A stretch of DNA of 64,000 bases from Pseudonocardia sp. ICBG1293 (GTDB taxonomy: Bacteria; Actinomycetota; Actinomycetes; Mycobacteriales; Pseudonocardiaceae), in the NCBI RefSeq assembly GCF_020131355.1, contig NZ_JAHLEL010000085.1, positions 124,001-188,000 on the forward strand, read 5' to 3'. Numbering within the stretch: position 1 is the first letter of the stretch; every line of letters starts with the position of its first letter. The notes below the pieces were generated by a model that saw only the letters and a program-made list of their open reading frames with translations, searched no databases and had not been told where the DNA came from. Positions 15,439 to 23,476 of the stretch are shown here, in pieces. A program made the position numbers and the translations under genes.

Positions 15439-16038
15439 GGCGGAAGTGCGCACCAGCTCGACGAACCGGGCGAGTAGCCGGTCCAGCGCGTCGACGTCGA
15501 CCGGGCGGTGCAGGAGCTGGGCGCCGACGATCATCGACAGGCACAGTTCGGCCAGCTCGTCGGCGTCCGCGCCCGCCCCGGCCTCGACGACGGCGGCCCG
15601 GACCACCTCCCGGCGGCGGCGGTCGACCTCCCGCTGTGCCGCCGCGACGGCCGGGTCGCCGGTGCTCCAGACCCGGATCGCGGCCTCCGCATCGTGCGGG
15701 ACCGTCCGGGCGAGCCGGCGCAGGAGTTCGAGTCGCTCCAGCGGCGCGAGCGGCGCCGCGGCCTCGCGGGCGATCTCCTCGGTCCGTGCGGCCCAGTGGT
15801 CCAGGAACTGCGTGACGAAGTCCGGCCAGTTGCGGAACCAGTTGTAGAACGACCCGCTCGACACCCCGAGGCGGCGGTGCAGGGCGGTCATCGACAGGTC
15901 GCGGGAGCCGGATCCGGACAGGATCTCGACGGCTGCCGCGTAGTAGTCCTCGCGGCCGACGTACTGCGGCACGGGCGGCTCCTCGGGTGCGGGTCGGGCG
16001 GGGCCAGCATCGCAGCCGCGCGCGGACCCTTCCGACAT
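15430..16038 (-). CDS. TetR-family regulator
   Basis: The 202-residue protein has an N-terminal helix-turn-helix at about residues 28-75 (AAVEILSGSGSRDLSMTALHRRLGVSSGSFYNWFRN) followed by an all-helical ligand domain. Its ATG lies inside an 18-bp perfect palindrome shared with the divergent SCP2 gene, so it probably represses itself and SCP2/P450. The ligand is probably an acyl-CoA or sterol-like compound, by context only. Confidence 0.9.
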   Translation of the reverse strand: MSEGSARGCDAGPARPAPEEPPVPQYVGREDYYAAAVEILSGSGSRDLSMTALHRRLGVSSGSFYNWFRNWPDFVTQFLDHWAARTEEIAREAAAPLAPLERLELLRRLARTVPHDAEAAIRVWSTGDPAVAAAQREVDRRRREVVRAAVVEAGAGADADELAELCLSMIVGAQLLHRPVDVDALDRLLARFVELVRTSADS

Positions 16039-16052
16039 AGAGGCCTCTATGT
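16035..16052. promoter_or_regulatory. Perfect 18-bp palindrome ACATAGAGGCCTCTATGT
   Basis: This perfect palindrome covers the TetR start codon and the divergent promoter area, 46 bp before the SCP2 start. It is the likely binding site of the adjacent TetR protein, giving autorepression and control of 16098-17790. Confidence 0.7.
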
Positions 16053-16097
16053 TAACTTCCGCTAGATCACAGCCGCAGAGATGTCGAAGGAGACGTC

Positions 16098-16508
16098 ATG
16101 GGTGGGTTCCGGTCGCCGGACGAGGTGCACGAGTTCCTGGGTGGGATCTTCGAGGAGGCGATGGCCGACCAGGCCATCGGACCGAAGCTGGCCGCGACCG
16201 GCATGAGCCTGCGGATGGACTACACCGATCCGGAGACGACGGTCCGCGTCGACTTCGCGACGAAGGAGATCACCACCGGTCCGGCGGCCGCGGTCGACTC
16301 CGACGCGACGCTGGCGATGAGCGCCGACACCGCCAACCAGTACTGGCAGGGCAAGGTCAGCCTGCCGCTGGCGATGGCGCGCGGGAAGATCACCGTCGGC
16401 GGCTCGGCGGCGCAGCTGCTGAAGCTCTCGCCGATCGCGAAGAGCCTCTACCCCCGTTACACGGCGATGCTCACCGACCGTGGACGCGCCGACCTGGTCG
16501 TGGGCTGA
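16098..16508 (+). CDS. SCP2 sterol-transfer family protein
   Basis: The 136-residue single-domain SCP2-fold protein shows the family strands LRMDYTDPETTVRVDF, the LAMSADTANQYWQGKVSLPLAMARGKITVGGSAAQ region split around residues 75-110, and KSLYPRYTAML. It should bind a lipid or sterol-like CoA ester in a hydrophobic tunnel and hand it to an enzyme. ATG 16098 follows AAGGAGA. One base separates it from the P450 gene, which suggests a carrier-enzyme pair. Confidence 0.88.
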   Translation: MGGFRSPDEVHEFLGGIFEEAMADQAIGPKLAATGMSLRMDYTDPETTVRVDFATKEITTGPAAAVDSDATLAMSADTANQYWQGKVSLPLAMARGKITVGGSAAQLLKLSPIAKSLYPRYTAMLTDRGRADLVVG

Positions 16509-16509
16509 C

Positions 16510-17790
16510 GTGGCCGGGCCCGCCGCGCCCGCGACCGGGCGCACCCACCACGACGTCGACATCTCGTCCGACGCGTTCTGGCGGCTGGCGCCGGAGGACC
16601 GCGAGCCCGCGTTCGCCCGCCTGCGGGCCGAGGCCCCGGTGTCCTGGCAGCGGCCGGTGCGCAGCCCGCTGATGGACGGCGACGACGGCTCGCCCGGCTA
16701 CTGGGCGGTCGTACGGGCCGGGGACATCGCGACGGTGAGCCGCCGCGCCGACGTGTTCTCCTCGGCCACCGGTGGGGTCCTGGCGGAGGAGTTCCCCGAG
16801 GAGGTGCTGGAGATGGCCTCGTCGATCCTCACCATGGACGATCCCCGGCACCGCAGCGTCCGCAGACTGGTCAGCTCGGTGTTCACCCCGAAGCGGGTGC
16901 GGCTGATCGAGGAGCAGATCGCCCGGCAGGCTCGCGAGATCGTCGCGGACCTCGGGGACCGGGGCGAGGTCGAGCTGGTCTCCGCGGTGTCGGCGAGGCT
17001 GCCGATGTGGACGATCTCGGAGATGATCGGCATCCCGCCCGACCGCCGCGACGAGGTGGCCGCGGCCGCCGAGTCGATGGTCGCCTGGGGTGACGACGAG
17101 GGCACCGAGGGCTCCGATGCGGCGACGGTGATGCTCAACGGCATCGTCACGCTGCACGGTGCCTGCCAGGACGTCATCGACGCCCGGCGGGTGAGCCCCC
17201 GCGACGACCTGGTCTCGGCGCTGGTCGCCGCCGAGGTCGACGGCGAGCACCTCACCGACGACGACATCCGGTCGTTCTTCGTGCTGCTGTGCGTGGCCGG
17301 CAACGACACCACCAAGCAGACCACCACGCACACGGTCCGCGCTCTGATCGAGCACCCGGAGCAGCGGGAGTGGCTGTTCGCCGACTACGACGCCCGGATC
17401 GGGACGGCGGTCGAGGAGTTCGTGCGCTGGGCGAGCCCGGTGATGACGTTCCGCCGGACCGCGCTGGAGCGCTTCGAGCTGGGCGGACAGGTGATCGAGC
17501 CCGGGGACAGGGTCACGCTGTTCTACGGCTCGGGCAACCGCGACGAGCAGGTGTTCGAGCGGCCGCTGGAGTTCGATCTGTCCCGCACGCCGAACCCGCA
17601 CGTGGCCTTCGGCGGCGGCGGGCCGCACTTCTGTCTCGGCTCGCACCTGGCGAAGGCCCAGCTGCGCTGGATCGTCCGCGAGCTCTACGACCGGCTGCCC
17701 GACCTGCGCGCCGACGGCGAGCCGGACCGGCTGGTCAGCACGTTCATCAACGGGATCCGACGGCAGCGGTGCGTGTTCACGCCGCGATGA
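16510..17790 (+). CDS. Cytochrome P450
   Basis: A soluble bacterial P450 of 426 residues from GTG 16510 (an earlier in-frame GTG at 16480 would overlap SCP2). Motifs are the I-helix VAGNDTT, the K-helix ExxR in EEFVRW, and the heme loop FGGGGPHFCLGSHLAK with its cysteine ligand. It needs ferredoxin partners not found nearby. Coupling to SCP2 and to FadD/FadE genes suggests hydroxylation of a lipid, terpenoid or sterol-type substrate. The CYP subfamily cannot be fixed by eye. Confidence 0.93.
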   Translation: MAGPAAPATGRTHHDVDISSDAFWRLAPEDREPAFARLRAEAPVSWQRPVRSPLMDGDDGSPGYWAVVRAGDIATVSRRADVFSSATGGVLAEEFPEEVLEMASSILTMDDPRHRSVRRLVSSVFTPKRVRLIEEQIARQAREIVADLGDRGEVELVSAVSARLPMWTISEMIGIPPDRRDEVAAAAESMVAWGDDEGTEGSDAATVMLNGIVTLHGACQDVIDARRVSPRDDLVSALVAAEVDGEHLTDDDIRSFFVLLCVAGNDTTKQTTTHTVRALIEHPEQREWLFADYDARIGTAVEEFVRWASPVMTFRRTALERFELGGQVIEPGDRVTLFYGSGNRDEQVFERPLEFDLSRTPNPHVAFGGGGPHFCLGSHLAKAQLRWIVRELYDRLPDLRADGEPDRLVSTFINGIRRQRCVFTPR

Positions 17791-17791
17791 G

Positions 17792-17809
17792 GCCCGCTGC
17801 GTGGCGGGC
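17792..17809. terminator. Hairpin between convergent P450 and TetR genes
   Basis: GCCCGC, a 6-base loop, then GCGGGC, located between two convergent genes. There is no T tract, as usual in actinobacteria. It could end transcription from either side. Confidence 0.45.
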
Positions 17810-17813
17810 GGGG

Positions 17814-19007
17814 TCAGTCGCCGTCGCGCAGTACCGCCAGCGCGACCGCGGTGACCTTCGCGCGGACCGCCGGTCTGCCGTGCGCCGACGAGGTGAGCCG
17901 GGTCAGGTCGCTGACCGCCGACACCGCCGCCCGGACCCGCAGCCGCGCGGTCGGCTCGTCGAGGTCGAGGAAGTAGGCCAGCAGTGCCCGCGTCCAGTCG
18001 CGCAGCTCGGTCCGGACCGCGGCGGCGGTCCGTTCCCGGGCGTCGGGGGGCAGGTGGTGGAACTCCGAGACGTAGACGCCGAGCAGTGCGCGGTTGGCCA
18101 GGCAGAACCCCACGAAGCGGTCGACCAGCCCGGCGAGGTCGACCGAGCCGGGGTGGGCGCGCCGGGCGCGCTGCTCGGCCCGCAGCCGCTCCGAGCCCAG
18201 GTCGTAGGCGGCGCTCAGGATGTCGGCCTTGGTCGCGAAGTGGTGCAGCAGGCTCGGGCCCGCCATCCCGACCGCGGCGCCGATGTCGTCCAGGCTCACC
18301 CCGGCGTAGCCGCGGGTGTGGAACAACTCGACGGCATGGTCGACGATCTCCTGCGGCCGCGAGACGGCATCACCGTCCGGCGCGGCGGTGTCGTCGTCGG
18401 CCGGCGTGCCGCCCGGCGGATCCCCGGCGGGCGGGGTGGAGCGCAGGCAGGCCAGCGCGGCCGAGACCAGCACGGCGCGCACCTGGTCGCCGTCGAGGCT
18501 GGTACCGGTCGACGACGGGGTGGCCAGCACGCCCAGCGCCCCGGTCACCAGCACCCCTGCGGCGCGTTCGGTGAGCTCCGGGCGGTCGCGGCGCAGACGG
18601 TGAGACAGCAGCTCGAGCCGCCCGCGCAGCCGCTCCCGCACCGCCGCGCGGGTCTCCGGGCCCAGGAACCGGACCTCGCGCTGCAGCAGCGTCCACAGGT
18701 CGGGCCGCTCCAGCGCGACCCGGGTCAGCGCATCGACCAGGTTCTCCAGCGGACTCGCGAGGTGCTGTTCGACGGCCGCGGCGACCTCGTCGATCCCGCC
18801 GTCGAGGGCTGCGGCGAGCAGCGCCTCCTTGTTGTGGAAGTGCCGGTAGACCGCGGGACCGGTGAGCCCCACGTCCGCGGCCACGTCACCGAGGGACACC
18901 TGGTGATAGCCGACCAGATGGAACCGGGCGGCAGCGGTGCGGGCGAGCTGGGCGCGGCGCTCGGCGGCCTGCATCCGGCGCCGCGGTGCTGCATGCGGTG
19001 CGGCCAC
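17814..19007 (-). CDS. Double TetR regulator (two TetR units fused)
   Basis: The 397-residue protein contains two complete TetR modules. The first HTH is at about residues 17-64 (LGDVAADVGLTGPAVYRHFHNKE), with its own helical domain. A Pro/Asp/Gly-rich linker near 190-210 leads to a second HTH at about 218-262 (LDDIGAAVGMAGPSLLHHFATK) and a second helical domain. Ordinary TetR proteins have one and act as dimers, so this could be a covalent pseudo-dimer reading an asymmetric operator or sensing two ligands. It is divergent from fadD at 19144. Confidence 0.9.
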   Translation of the reverse strand: MAAPHAAPRRRMQAAERRAQLARTAAARFHLVGYHQVSLGDVAADVGLTGPAVYRHFHNKEALLAAALDGGIDEVAAAVEQHLASPLENLVDALTRVALERPDLWTLLQREVRFLGPETRAAVRERLRGRLELLSHRLRRDRPELTERAAGVLVTGALGVLATPSSTGTSLDGDQVRAVLVSAALACLRSTPPAGDPPGGTPADDDTAAPDGDAVSRPQEIVDHAVELFHTRGYAGVSLDDIGAAVGMAGPSLLHHFATKADILSAAYDLGSERLRAEQRARRAHPGSVDLAGLVDRFVGFCLANRALLGVYVSEFHHLPPDARERTAAAVRTELRDWTRALLAYFLDLDEPTARLRVRAAVSAVSDLTRLTSSAHGRPAVRAKVTAVALAVLRDGD

Positions 19008-19060
19008 GTCCCACCCCCTCCGGCCGGGACGACTCTAGAAGACCCGGCACCGCCGGACCG

Positions 19061-19106
19061 TTGCCGGTCCGGCCCGCCCACACTATTTTATTCGTATTAG
19101 AATTCG
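19061..19106 (+). promoter_or_regulatory. Probable fadD promoter with overlapping operator-like AT-rich site
   Basis: TTGCCG at 19061 and TATTTT at 19084 are separated by 17 bases, a good sigma-70-type spacing. The AT-rich sequence ATTCGTATTAGAATTCG follows immediately; it is unusual in this GC-rich DNA and is placed where a repressor would act. Confidence 0.5.
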
Positions 19107-19143
19107 TCGTCGTCGACGGCGACCACACCGACGTGGAGGACCC

Positions 19144-20682
19144 GTGACCCATCCCGGCGCCCATGCCGCACAGAACCCGGACAAGATCGCCGCGATCCTC
19201 GCCGAGACGGGCGAGCGGGTGACCTACGCGGAGCTGGAGGAGCGCTCGGTCCGGCTCGCGAACGTCCTGCGGGAGGCCGGCCTGCGTCCCGGCGACGTCG
19301 TCGCCCTGCTGAGCGAGAACAACCTGCGGGTCTTCGAGGTCTACTGGGCCGCGATGCGCTCGGGGCTCTACGTCACCGCGATCAACCACAACCTCGTCGC
19401 CGAGGAGGCGGGCTACATCGTCGCCGACTCCGGGGCGGCCGCGCTCGTCGTCTCGGCGGGCAAGGCCGAGGTCGCGAAGGCGGTACTGGCCACCGGCGTC
19501 CGGCCCGGGCTGCTCCTGTCCTACGACGGCCCGGTCGACGGCTTCGGCTCCTACGAGGAGGCGCTGGCCGCGGCGTCGGACGTCGCACCGGCCGAGCAGC
19601 CGCACGGCGCCCCGATGCTCTACTCGTCGGGCACGACCGGGCGCCCGAAGGGCGTGCGCCCGCCGTTGCCGCCGGTGCCCTTCACCGAGATCGGGGACCC
19701 GCTGGTCGGCCTGATCGGTCAGGCGTTCGGCGTCGGCCCGGAGACCGTCTACCTCACCCCGGCCCCGGTCTACCACGCCGCGCCGCTGCGCTGGTGCGGC
19801 GCCGTGCACGCGCACGGCGGGACCGTGGTGATGCTGCGCCGTTTCGACGCGGCCGCCGCATTGGACGCGATCGCCCGGCACCGCGTCACCCACGCCCAGT
19901 TCGTGCCGACGATGTTCGTCCGCATGCTGCACCTGCCGCAGGAGCAGCGGGACGCGGCCGACGTCTCCTCGCTGCGGGTGGCCGTGCACGCGGCGGCGCC
20001 GTGCCCGGTCGACGTCAAGCAGGCGATGATCGACTGGTGGGGTCCGATCCTGGTCGAGTACTACGCCGGCACCGAGGGCAACGGCCTCACGATGACCGAC
20101 AGCGCGACCTGGCTGACGAAGCCGGGCACCGTCGGCAGGCCGCTGCTGGGTGTCCTGCACATCTGCGACGACGACGGTCGCGAGCTGCCCACCGGCGAGA
20201 TCGGCACGGTCTACGTCGAGCGCGAGACCGTGCCCTTCGAGTACCACAACGACCCGGAGAAGACGAAGGCCGCGCAGCACCCCGAGCACGAGACCTGGAC
20301 GACGCTCGGCGACATCGGCTACGTCGACGGGGACGGCTTCCTGTTCCTCACCGACCGCAAGTCGTTCATGATCATCTCTGGCGGGGTGAACATCTACCCG
20401 CAGGAGACCGAGAACGCCCTCGCCCTGCACCCGGCCGTGCACGACGTCGCCGTGATCGGGCTGCCGGACCCGGAGATGGGGGAGCGGGTCACCGCGTTCG
20501 TGCAGCCACGGCCCGGCGTCGCGACCGGCCCGGAGCTGGAGCAGGAGATCATCGCGTTCGTGAAGTCGCGGATCGCCGGGTACAAGTCCCCGCGCAGCGT
20601 CCGGTTCGTCGACGACCTGCCGCGCACCGAGACCGGCAAGCTCGTCAAGGGCGAGCTGCGCGCCCGCTACGCGACCACCTGA
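19144..20682 (+). CDS. Acyl-CoA synthetase (FadD4-like)
   Basis: The 512-residue ANL ligase shows the P-loop MLYSSGTTGRPKG, EYYAGTEGNG as the A5 motif, the hinge TDRKSFMIISGGVNIYPQE and the catalytic lysine in TETGKLVKGELRARY. It activates a carboxylic acid to acyl-CoA. ATG is at 19141-19143 plus the GTG used here (GTGACCCATCCC at 19144), behind GGAGG. It stands alone between divergent and convergent TetR genes, so it may answer to either. Confidence 0.92.
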   Translation: MTHPGAHAAQNPDKIAAILAETGERVTYAELEERSVRLANVLREAGLRPGDVVALLSENNLRVFEVYWAAMRSGLYVTAINHNLVAEEAGYIVADSGAAALVVSAGKAEVAKAVLATGVRPGLLLSYDGPVDGFGSYEEALAAASDVAPAEQPHGAPMLYSSGTTGRPKGVRPPLPPVPFTEIGDPLVGLIGQAFGVGPETVYLTPAPVYHAAPLRWCGAVHAHGGTVVMLRRFDAAAALDAIARHRVTHAQFVPTMFVRMLHLPQEQRDAADVSSLRVAVHAAAPCPVDVKQAMIDWWGPILVEYYAGTEGNGLTMTDSATWLTKPGTVGRPLLGVLHICDDDGRELPTGEIGTVYVERETVPFEYHNDPEKTKAAQHPEHETWTTLGDIGYVDGDGFLFLTDRKSFMIISGGVNIYPQETENALALHPAVHDVAVIGLPDPEMGERVTAFVQPRPGVATGPELEQEIIAFVKSRIAGYKSPRSVRFVDDLPRTETGKLVKGELRARYATT

Positions 20683-20710
20683 GCGGGCCCGCTCCACCGC
20701 AGAGGTGGGA

Positions 20711-21352
20711 TCAGGGGCGCAGCGAGTAGAGGATCATCGACTGGGCGACGGCGATGGTCCGGTCGATCTCGCCGCGCTCCGGGTCCCACCACTCCACGGT
20801 CCAGTTCAGCGAGCCCAGGATCAGCATCCGGCCGATGACCGGGTCGACGTCCGGGCGCAGCTGCCCGGCGGCGCGCAGGTCCTCGATCAGTCCACGCCAG
20901 ATCTCCTGGTACTCCGCCATCTGCACCATCGCCCGTGCGGACAGGTGCTCGGGGAGCTGGTTGGCGTTGCGGACGACGGCCCGCGCGTAGTCCGAGAGCT
21001 GCAGCTCGTGGCGGAGCTGGGCCTCGACCGCGGCGGCGAGCCGGTCCGCCGGAGGCGTGCCGGCGGGCAGCGCCTCCAGGACGGCGATCAGGTGCTCGCG
21101 CATCGACGCGGCCCCGGTCGCCACCACGTCCTCGATCAGGTCCTCGCGGGACGAGTAGTAGTAGTAGATGGCCGGTGCCTGGATCTTCGCGACCTGCGCG
21201 ATGTCCGACAGCCGGGTCCCCGCGAAGCCCTTCTGGCTCAGCACCTGTGCCGCGGCGTCCAGTAGTCGTGCCCGGGTGCGAGCGGACTTGCTGTCGGTGC
21301 TGTCGGTGCCGTCCGGCTCGGACGGTGCGACCGCGTTCGTCTTCCGTGCCAC
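20711..21352 (-). CDS. TetR-family regulator
   Basis: The 213-residue protein has a charged N-terminal tail, then the HTH at about residues 26-72 (VLSQKGFAGTRLSDIAQVAKIQAPAIYYYYSSRED, given here in part) and a helical ligand domain ending in a Trp-rich WTVEWWDPERGE stretch. This pattern resembles KstR2/FadR-like repressors of lipid catabolism. It lies between fadD and an acyl-CoA dehydrogenase and probably controls them. Confidence 0.9.
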   Translation of the reverse strand: MARKTNAVAPSEPDGTDSTDSKSARTRARLLDAAAQVLSQKGFAGTRLSDIAQVAKIQAPAIYYYYSSREDLIEDVVATGAASMREHLIAVLEALPAGTPPADRLAAAVEAQLRHELQLSDYARAVVRNANQLPEHLSARAMVQMAEYQEIWRGLIEDLRAAGQLRPDVDPVIGRMLILGSLNWTVEWWDPERGEIDRTIAVAQSMILYSLRP

Positions 21353-21446
21353 CGGTGAAGGATAGTCCGAGCCGATCCCGCCGGCCGGGATCGGCGCACC
21401 CGGCCGGTGCCGCCGACGGCTGGTGGCCCGGCCGCCGGTGACCCGC

Positions 21447-22607
21447 TCAGCCGCGGTGGCGGGCGGCGATGTCCCGCCCGACGATCTCCTTCATGATCTC
21501 GGTCGTGCCGCCGTAGATGGTCTGGATGCGGCCGTCGGCGAAGGCGCGGGCCACCGGGTGCTCGAGCATGAAGCCGTAGCCGCCGTGCAGCTGCACGCAC
21601 CGGTCGGTGATCCGCTTCTGCAGCTCGGTCAGGTACCACTTGCCCTTCGCGGCCTCGACCGGCGTCAGCTCGCCCCGGTTGAACGCCAGCACCGCGCGGT
21701 CGGTCCAGGACTCGGCGACCTCGAGTTCGGTCTCCATCTCGGCCAGCACGAACCGCGAGTTCTGGAAGTCGCCGATGGCCTGCCCGAACGCCTGGCGTTC
21801 GAAGCAGTAGCGGACGGTGTGCTCGTAGACCGCCCGCGCCGCGGTGACCGCGGAGGCGATCAGGCCGAGCCGCTCCTGCGGGAGGTGGCTCATGAGGTGC
21901 ATCAGGCCGTGGCCCTCGGTCCCGATCAGGTTCTCGCCGGGAAGTCGGACCGAGTCGAAGAACAGCTCGCCGGTGTCCTGGGCGTGCAGGCCCACCTTCT
22001 CCAGACGGCGCCCGCGCCGGAAGCCGTCCATGTCCCGCTCGACGACGAACAGGCTGAACCCGCGCGAGCCCGCCGCCGGGTCGGTGCGCGCGGCGACGAT
22101 CACGAAGTCGGCCGACAGGGCGCTGGAGATGAAGGTCTTGGAGCCGTCGAGCACCCAGCCGTCGCCGTCGCGGCGGGCCGAGGTGCGGATGCCCTGCAGG
22201 TCCGAGCCGGTGCCGGGCTCGGTCATCGCCAGCGCGCCGAGCATCTCGCCGCGGGCGAACGGGACCAGCCAGCGTTTCTTCTGCTCGTCGGTGGTGAGGT
22301 CGAGCAGGTAGGCCAGCACCAGGTCGTCCTGCAGGCCCAGGGTCATCCCGAAGGAGGTCGCGCCGACCCGCGCGACCTCCTCGTTCACCACCATCCGGTA
22401 CCGGTAGTCGGTCTCGCCCGCGCCGCCGAACTCCTCCGGCACGGAGAGCGCGTAGACGCCCTGCTCGGCGGCGGTGCGGAACACCGCCGGGTCGATGGCG
22501 TGCGCGCGCTCCCAGTCCAGGTAGTGCGGCTCGACCTCACGGGCCAGGAACTCGCGCACGGTGGCGCGGTACCGCTCGTGGTCGTCGGTGTAGAGCTCGC
22601 GTCGCAC
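21447..22607 (-). CDS. Acyl-CoA dehydrogenase
   Basis: A complete 386-residue acyl-CoA dehydrogenase. It has EFGGAGETDYRYRM, the FAD/substrate strand AMTEPGTGSDL, SKTFISSALSADFVIVAART, CFERQAFGQAIGDFQN, QLHGGYGFMLEHPVARAF and IYGGTTEIMKEIVGRDI. The residue in the catalytic-loop position is G in YGGT rather than E in YEGT, as in long-chain or branched types where the base lies in an earlier helix. It is followed by the polytopic protein gene on the same strand, with a 9-bp gap. Confidence 0.93.
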   Translation of the reverse strand: MRRELYTDDHERYRATVREFLAREVEPHYLDWERAHAIDPAVFRTAAEQGVYALSVPEEFGGAGETDYRYRMVVNEEVARVGATSFGMTLGLQDDLVLAYLLDLTTDEQKKRWLVPFARGEMLGALAMTEPGTGSDLQGIRTSARRDGDGWVLDGSKTFISSALSADFVIVAARTDPAAGSRGFSLFVVERDMDGFRRGRRLEKVGLHAQDTGELFFDSVRLPGENLIGTEGHGLMHLMSHLPQERLGLIASAVTAARAVYEHTVRYCFERQAFGQAIGDFQNSRFVLAEMETELEVAESWTDRAVLAFNRGELTPVEAAKGKWYLTELQKRITDRCVQLHGGYGFMLEHPVARAFADGRIQTIYGGTTEIMKEIVGRDIAARHRG

Positions 22608-22616
22608 GAGGACTCC

Positions 22617-23327
22617 TCAGGTGGTCAGGGCCGGAGCGGCCCCGGTGTCGGCCGGGGTGCTCCGACGGGTGATCAGCGGGGGGAACATGACGGCGAACCA
22701 GGCCACGAACACCGCGACCGGGACCCAGAAGCTGAAGACGCCGTTCCAGGCCAGCGGGCCGGAGTGGAACAGCGGGATGAACGTCGCCGGGATGAGCAGC
22801 AGGGCGACCCAGATGTTCACATAGGCGACCCAGCGCGGGTAGATCGGCCGCTGCGAGCGGTCGCGCAGGATGATCGCGGCGATCAGCAGGTACTGCACCG
22901 TGAACGGCGCGACCGGCATGAACGTCATGGTGAAGCCGACGTCGTGCAGCAGCTGGGCGTAGCCGGTGTCGCCGCCGGTGATCCGGTACGGCACGAGCGA
23001 GAGCAGCACGAAGTTCAGCGAGAAGAACACCGTGCCGAGTACGCCGATGCAGGCCTGGCCGAGGTTCAACGCGAGGTCGCCGCTGCGCCGAAGCGCCACG
23101 AACACCGCGAGCGTGGCGGGGGCGTAGAGGACCCCGCCCCAGACGCAGGTGATCATGGCCAGCTGCTTGAGGGTGGTGTCGGTGCCCCAGAACCGCAGCA
23201 GCTCCGCACCGGCCAGCGTCGGCGGTGGCGGCGGGAAGAACCCCGCCGTCAGCCAGCCGACGAGCACCAGCAGGATCGAGAGCGGTCCGGCCCAGCCGAG
23301 GATCCGCAGACCGCGATCGTCGTCCAT
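22617..23327 (-). CDS. Polytopic membrane protein, paralogue of the one at 24387
   Basis: A 236-residue protein with about seven hydrophobic segments. Shared landmarks with the second copy at 24387 are QLLHD, PVAPF..Q, DRS, PRW.AY.N.W and GP.AWNGVF.FW. One histidine (LLHD) is conserved in both. I recognise no named family. It lies just upstream (divergently) of a COX3-like/COX4-like pair, and the second copy is inside that run, so it is probably a component of the same membrane complex. It is cotranscribed with the acyl-CoA dehydrogenase. Confidence 0.8.
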   Translation of the reverse strand: MDDDRGLRILGWAGPLSILLVLVGWLTAGFFPPPPPTLAGAELLRFWGTDTTLKQLAMITCVWGGVLYAPATLAVFVALRRSGDLALNLGQACIGVLGTVFFSLNFVLLSLVPYRITGGDTGYAQLLHDVGFTMTFMPVAPFTVQYLLIAAIILRDRSQRPIYPRWVAYVNIWVALLLIPATFIPLFHSGPLAWNGVFSFWVPVAVFVAWFAVMFPPLITRRSTPADTGAAPALTT

Positions 23328-23353
23328 GGCGATCCGGCCCCCTTCCGTGGGAT

Positions 23354-23390
23354 GCCCGGACGATGTCCGGGCGTAATCTAATATAGGTTA
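23354..23390. promoter_or_regulatory. Divergent promoter region with two inverted repeats
   Basis: GCCCGGAC-GAT..-GTCCGGGC forms an 8-bp stem at 23354-23372. Directly beside it TAATCTA-ATA-TAGGTTA (23374-23390) is a 7-3-7 inverted repeat with one mismatch, a typical TetR half-site layout. It lies between the divergent membrane genes and probably controls both directions. Confidence 0.55.
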
Positions 23391-23476
23391 ATCGGAAGAG
23401 ACCACGGACTCGCCCCGCTGTCAACGGCCGTGGTCCCGGACCCGACCCGGCACGGACCGGCCACGGAGGAGTGGGT

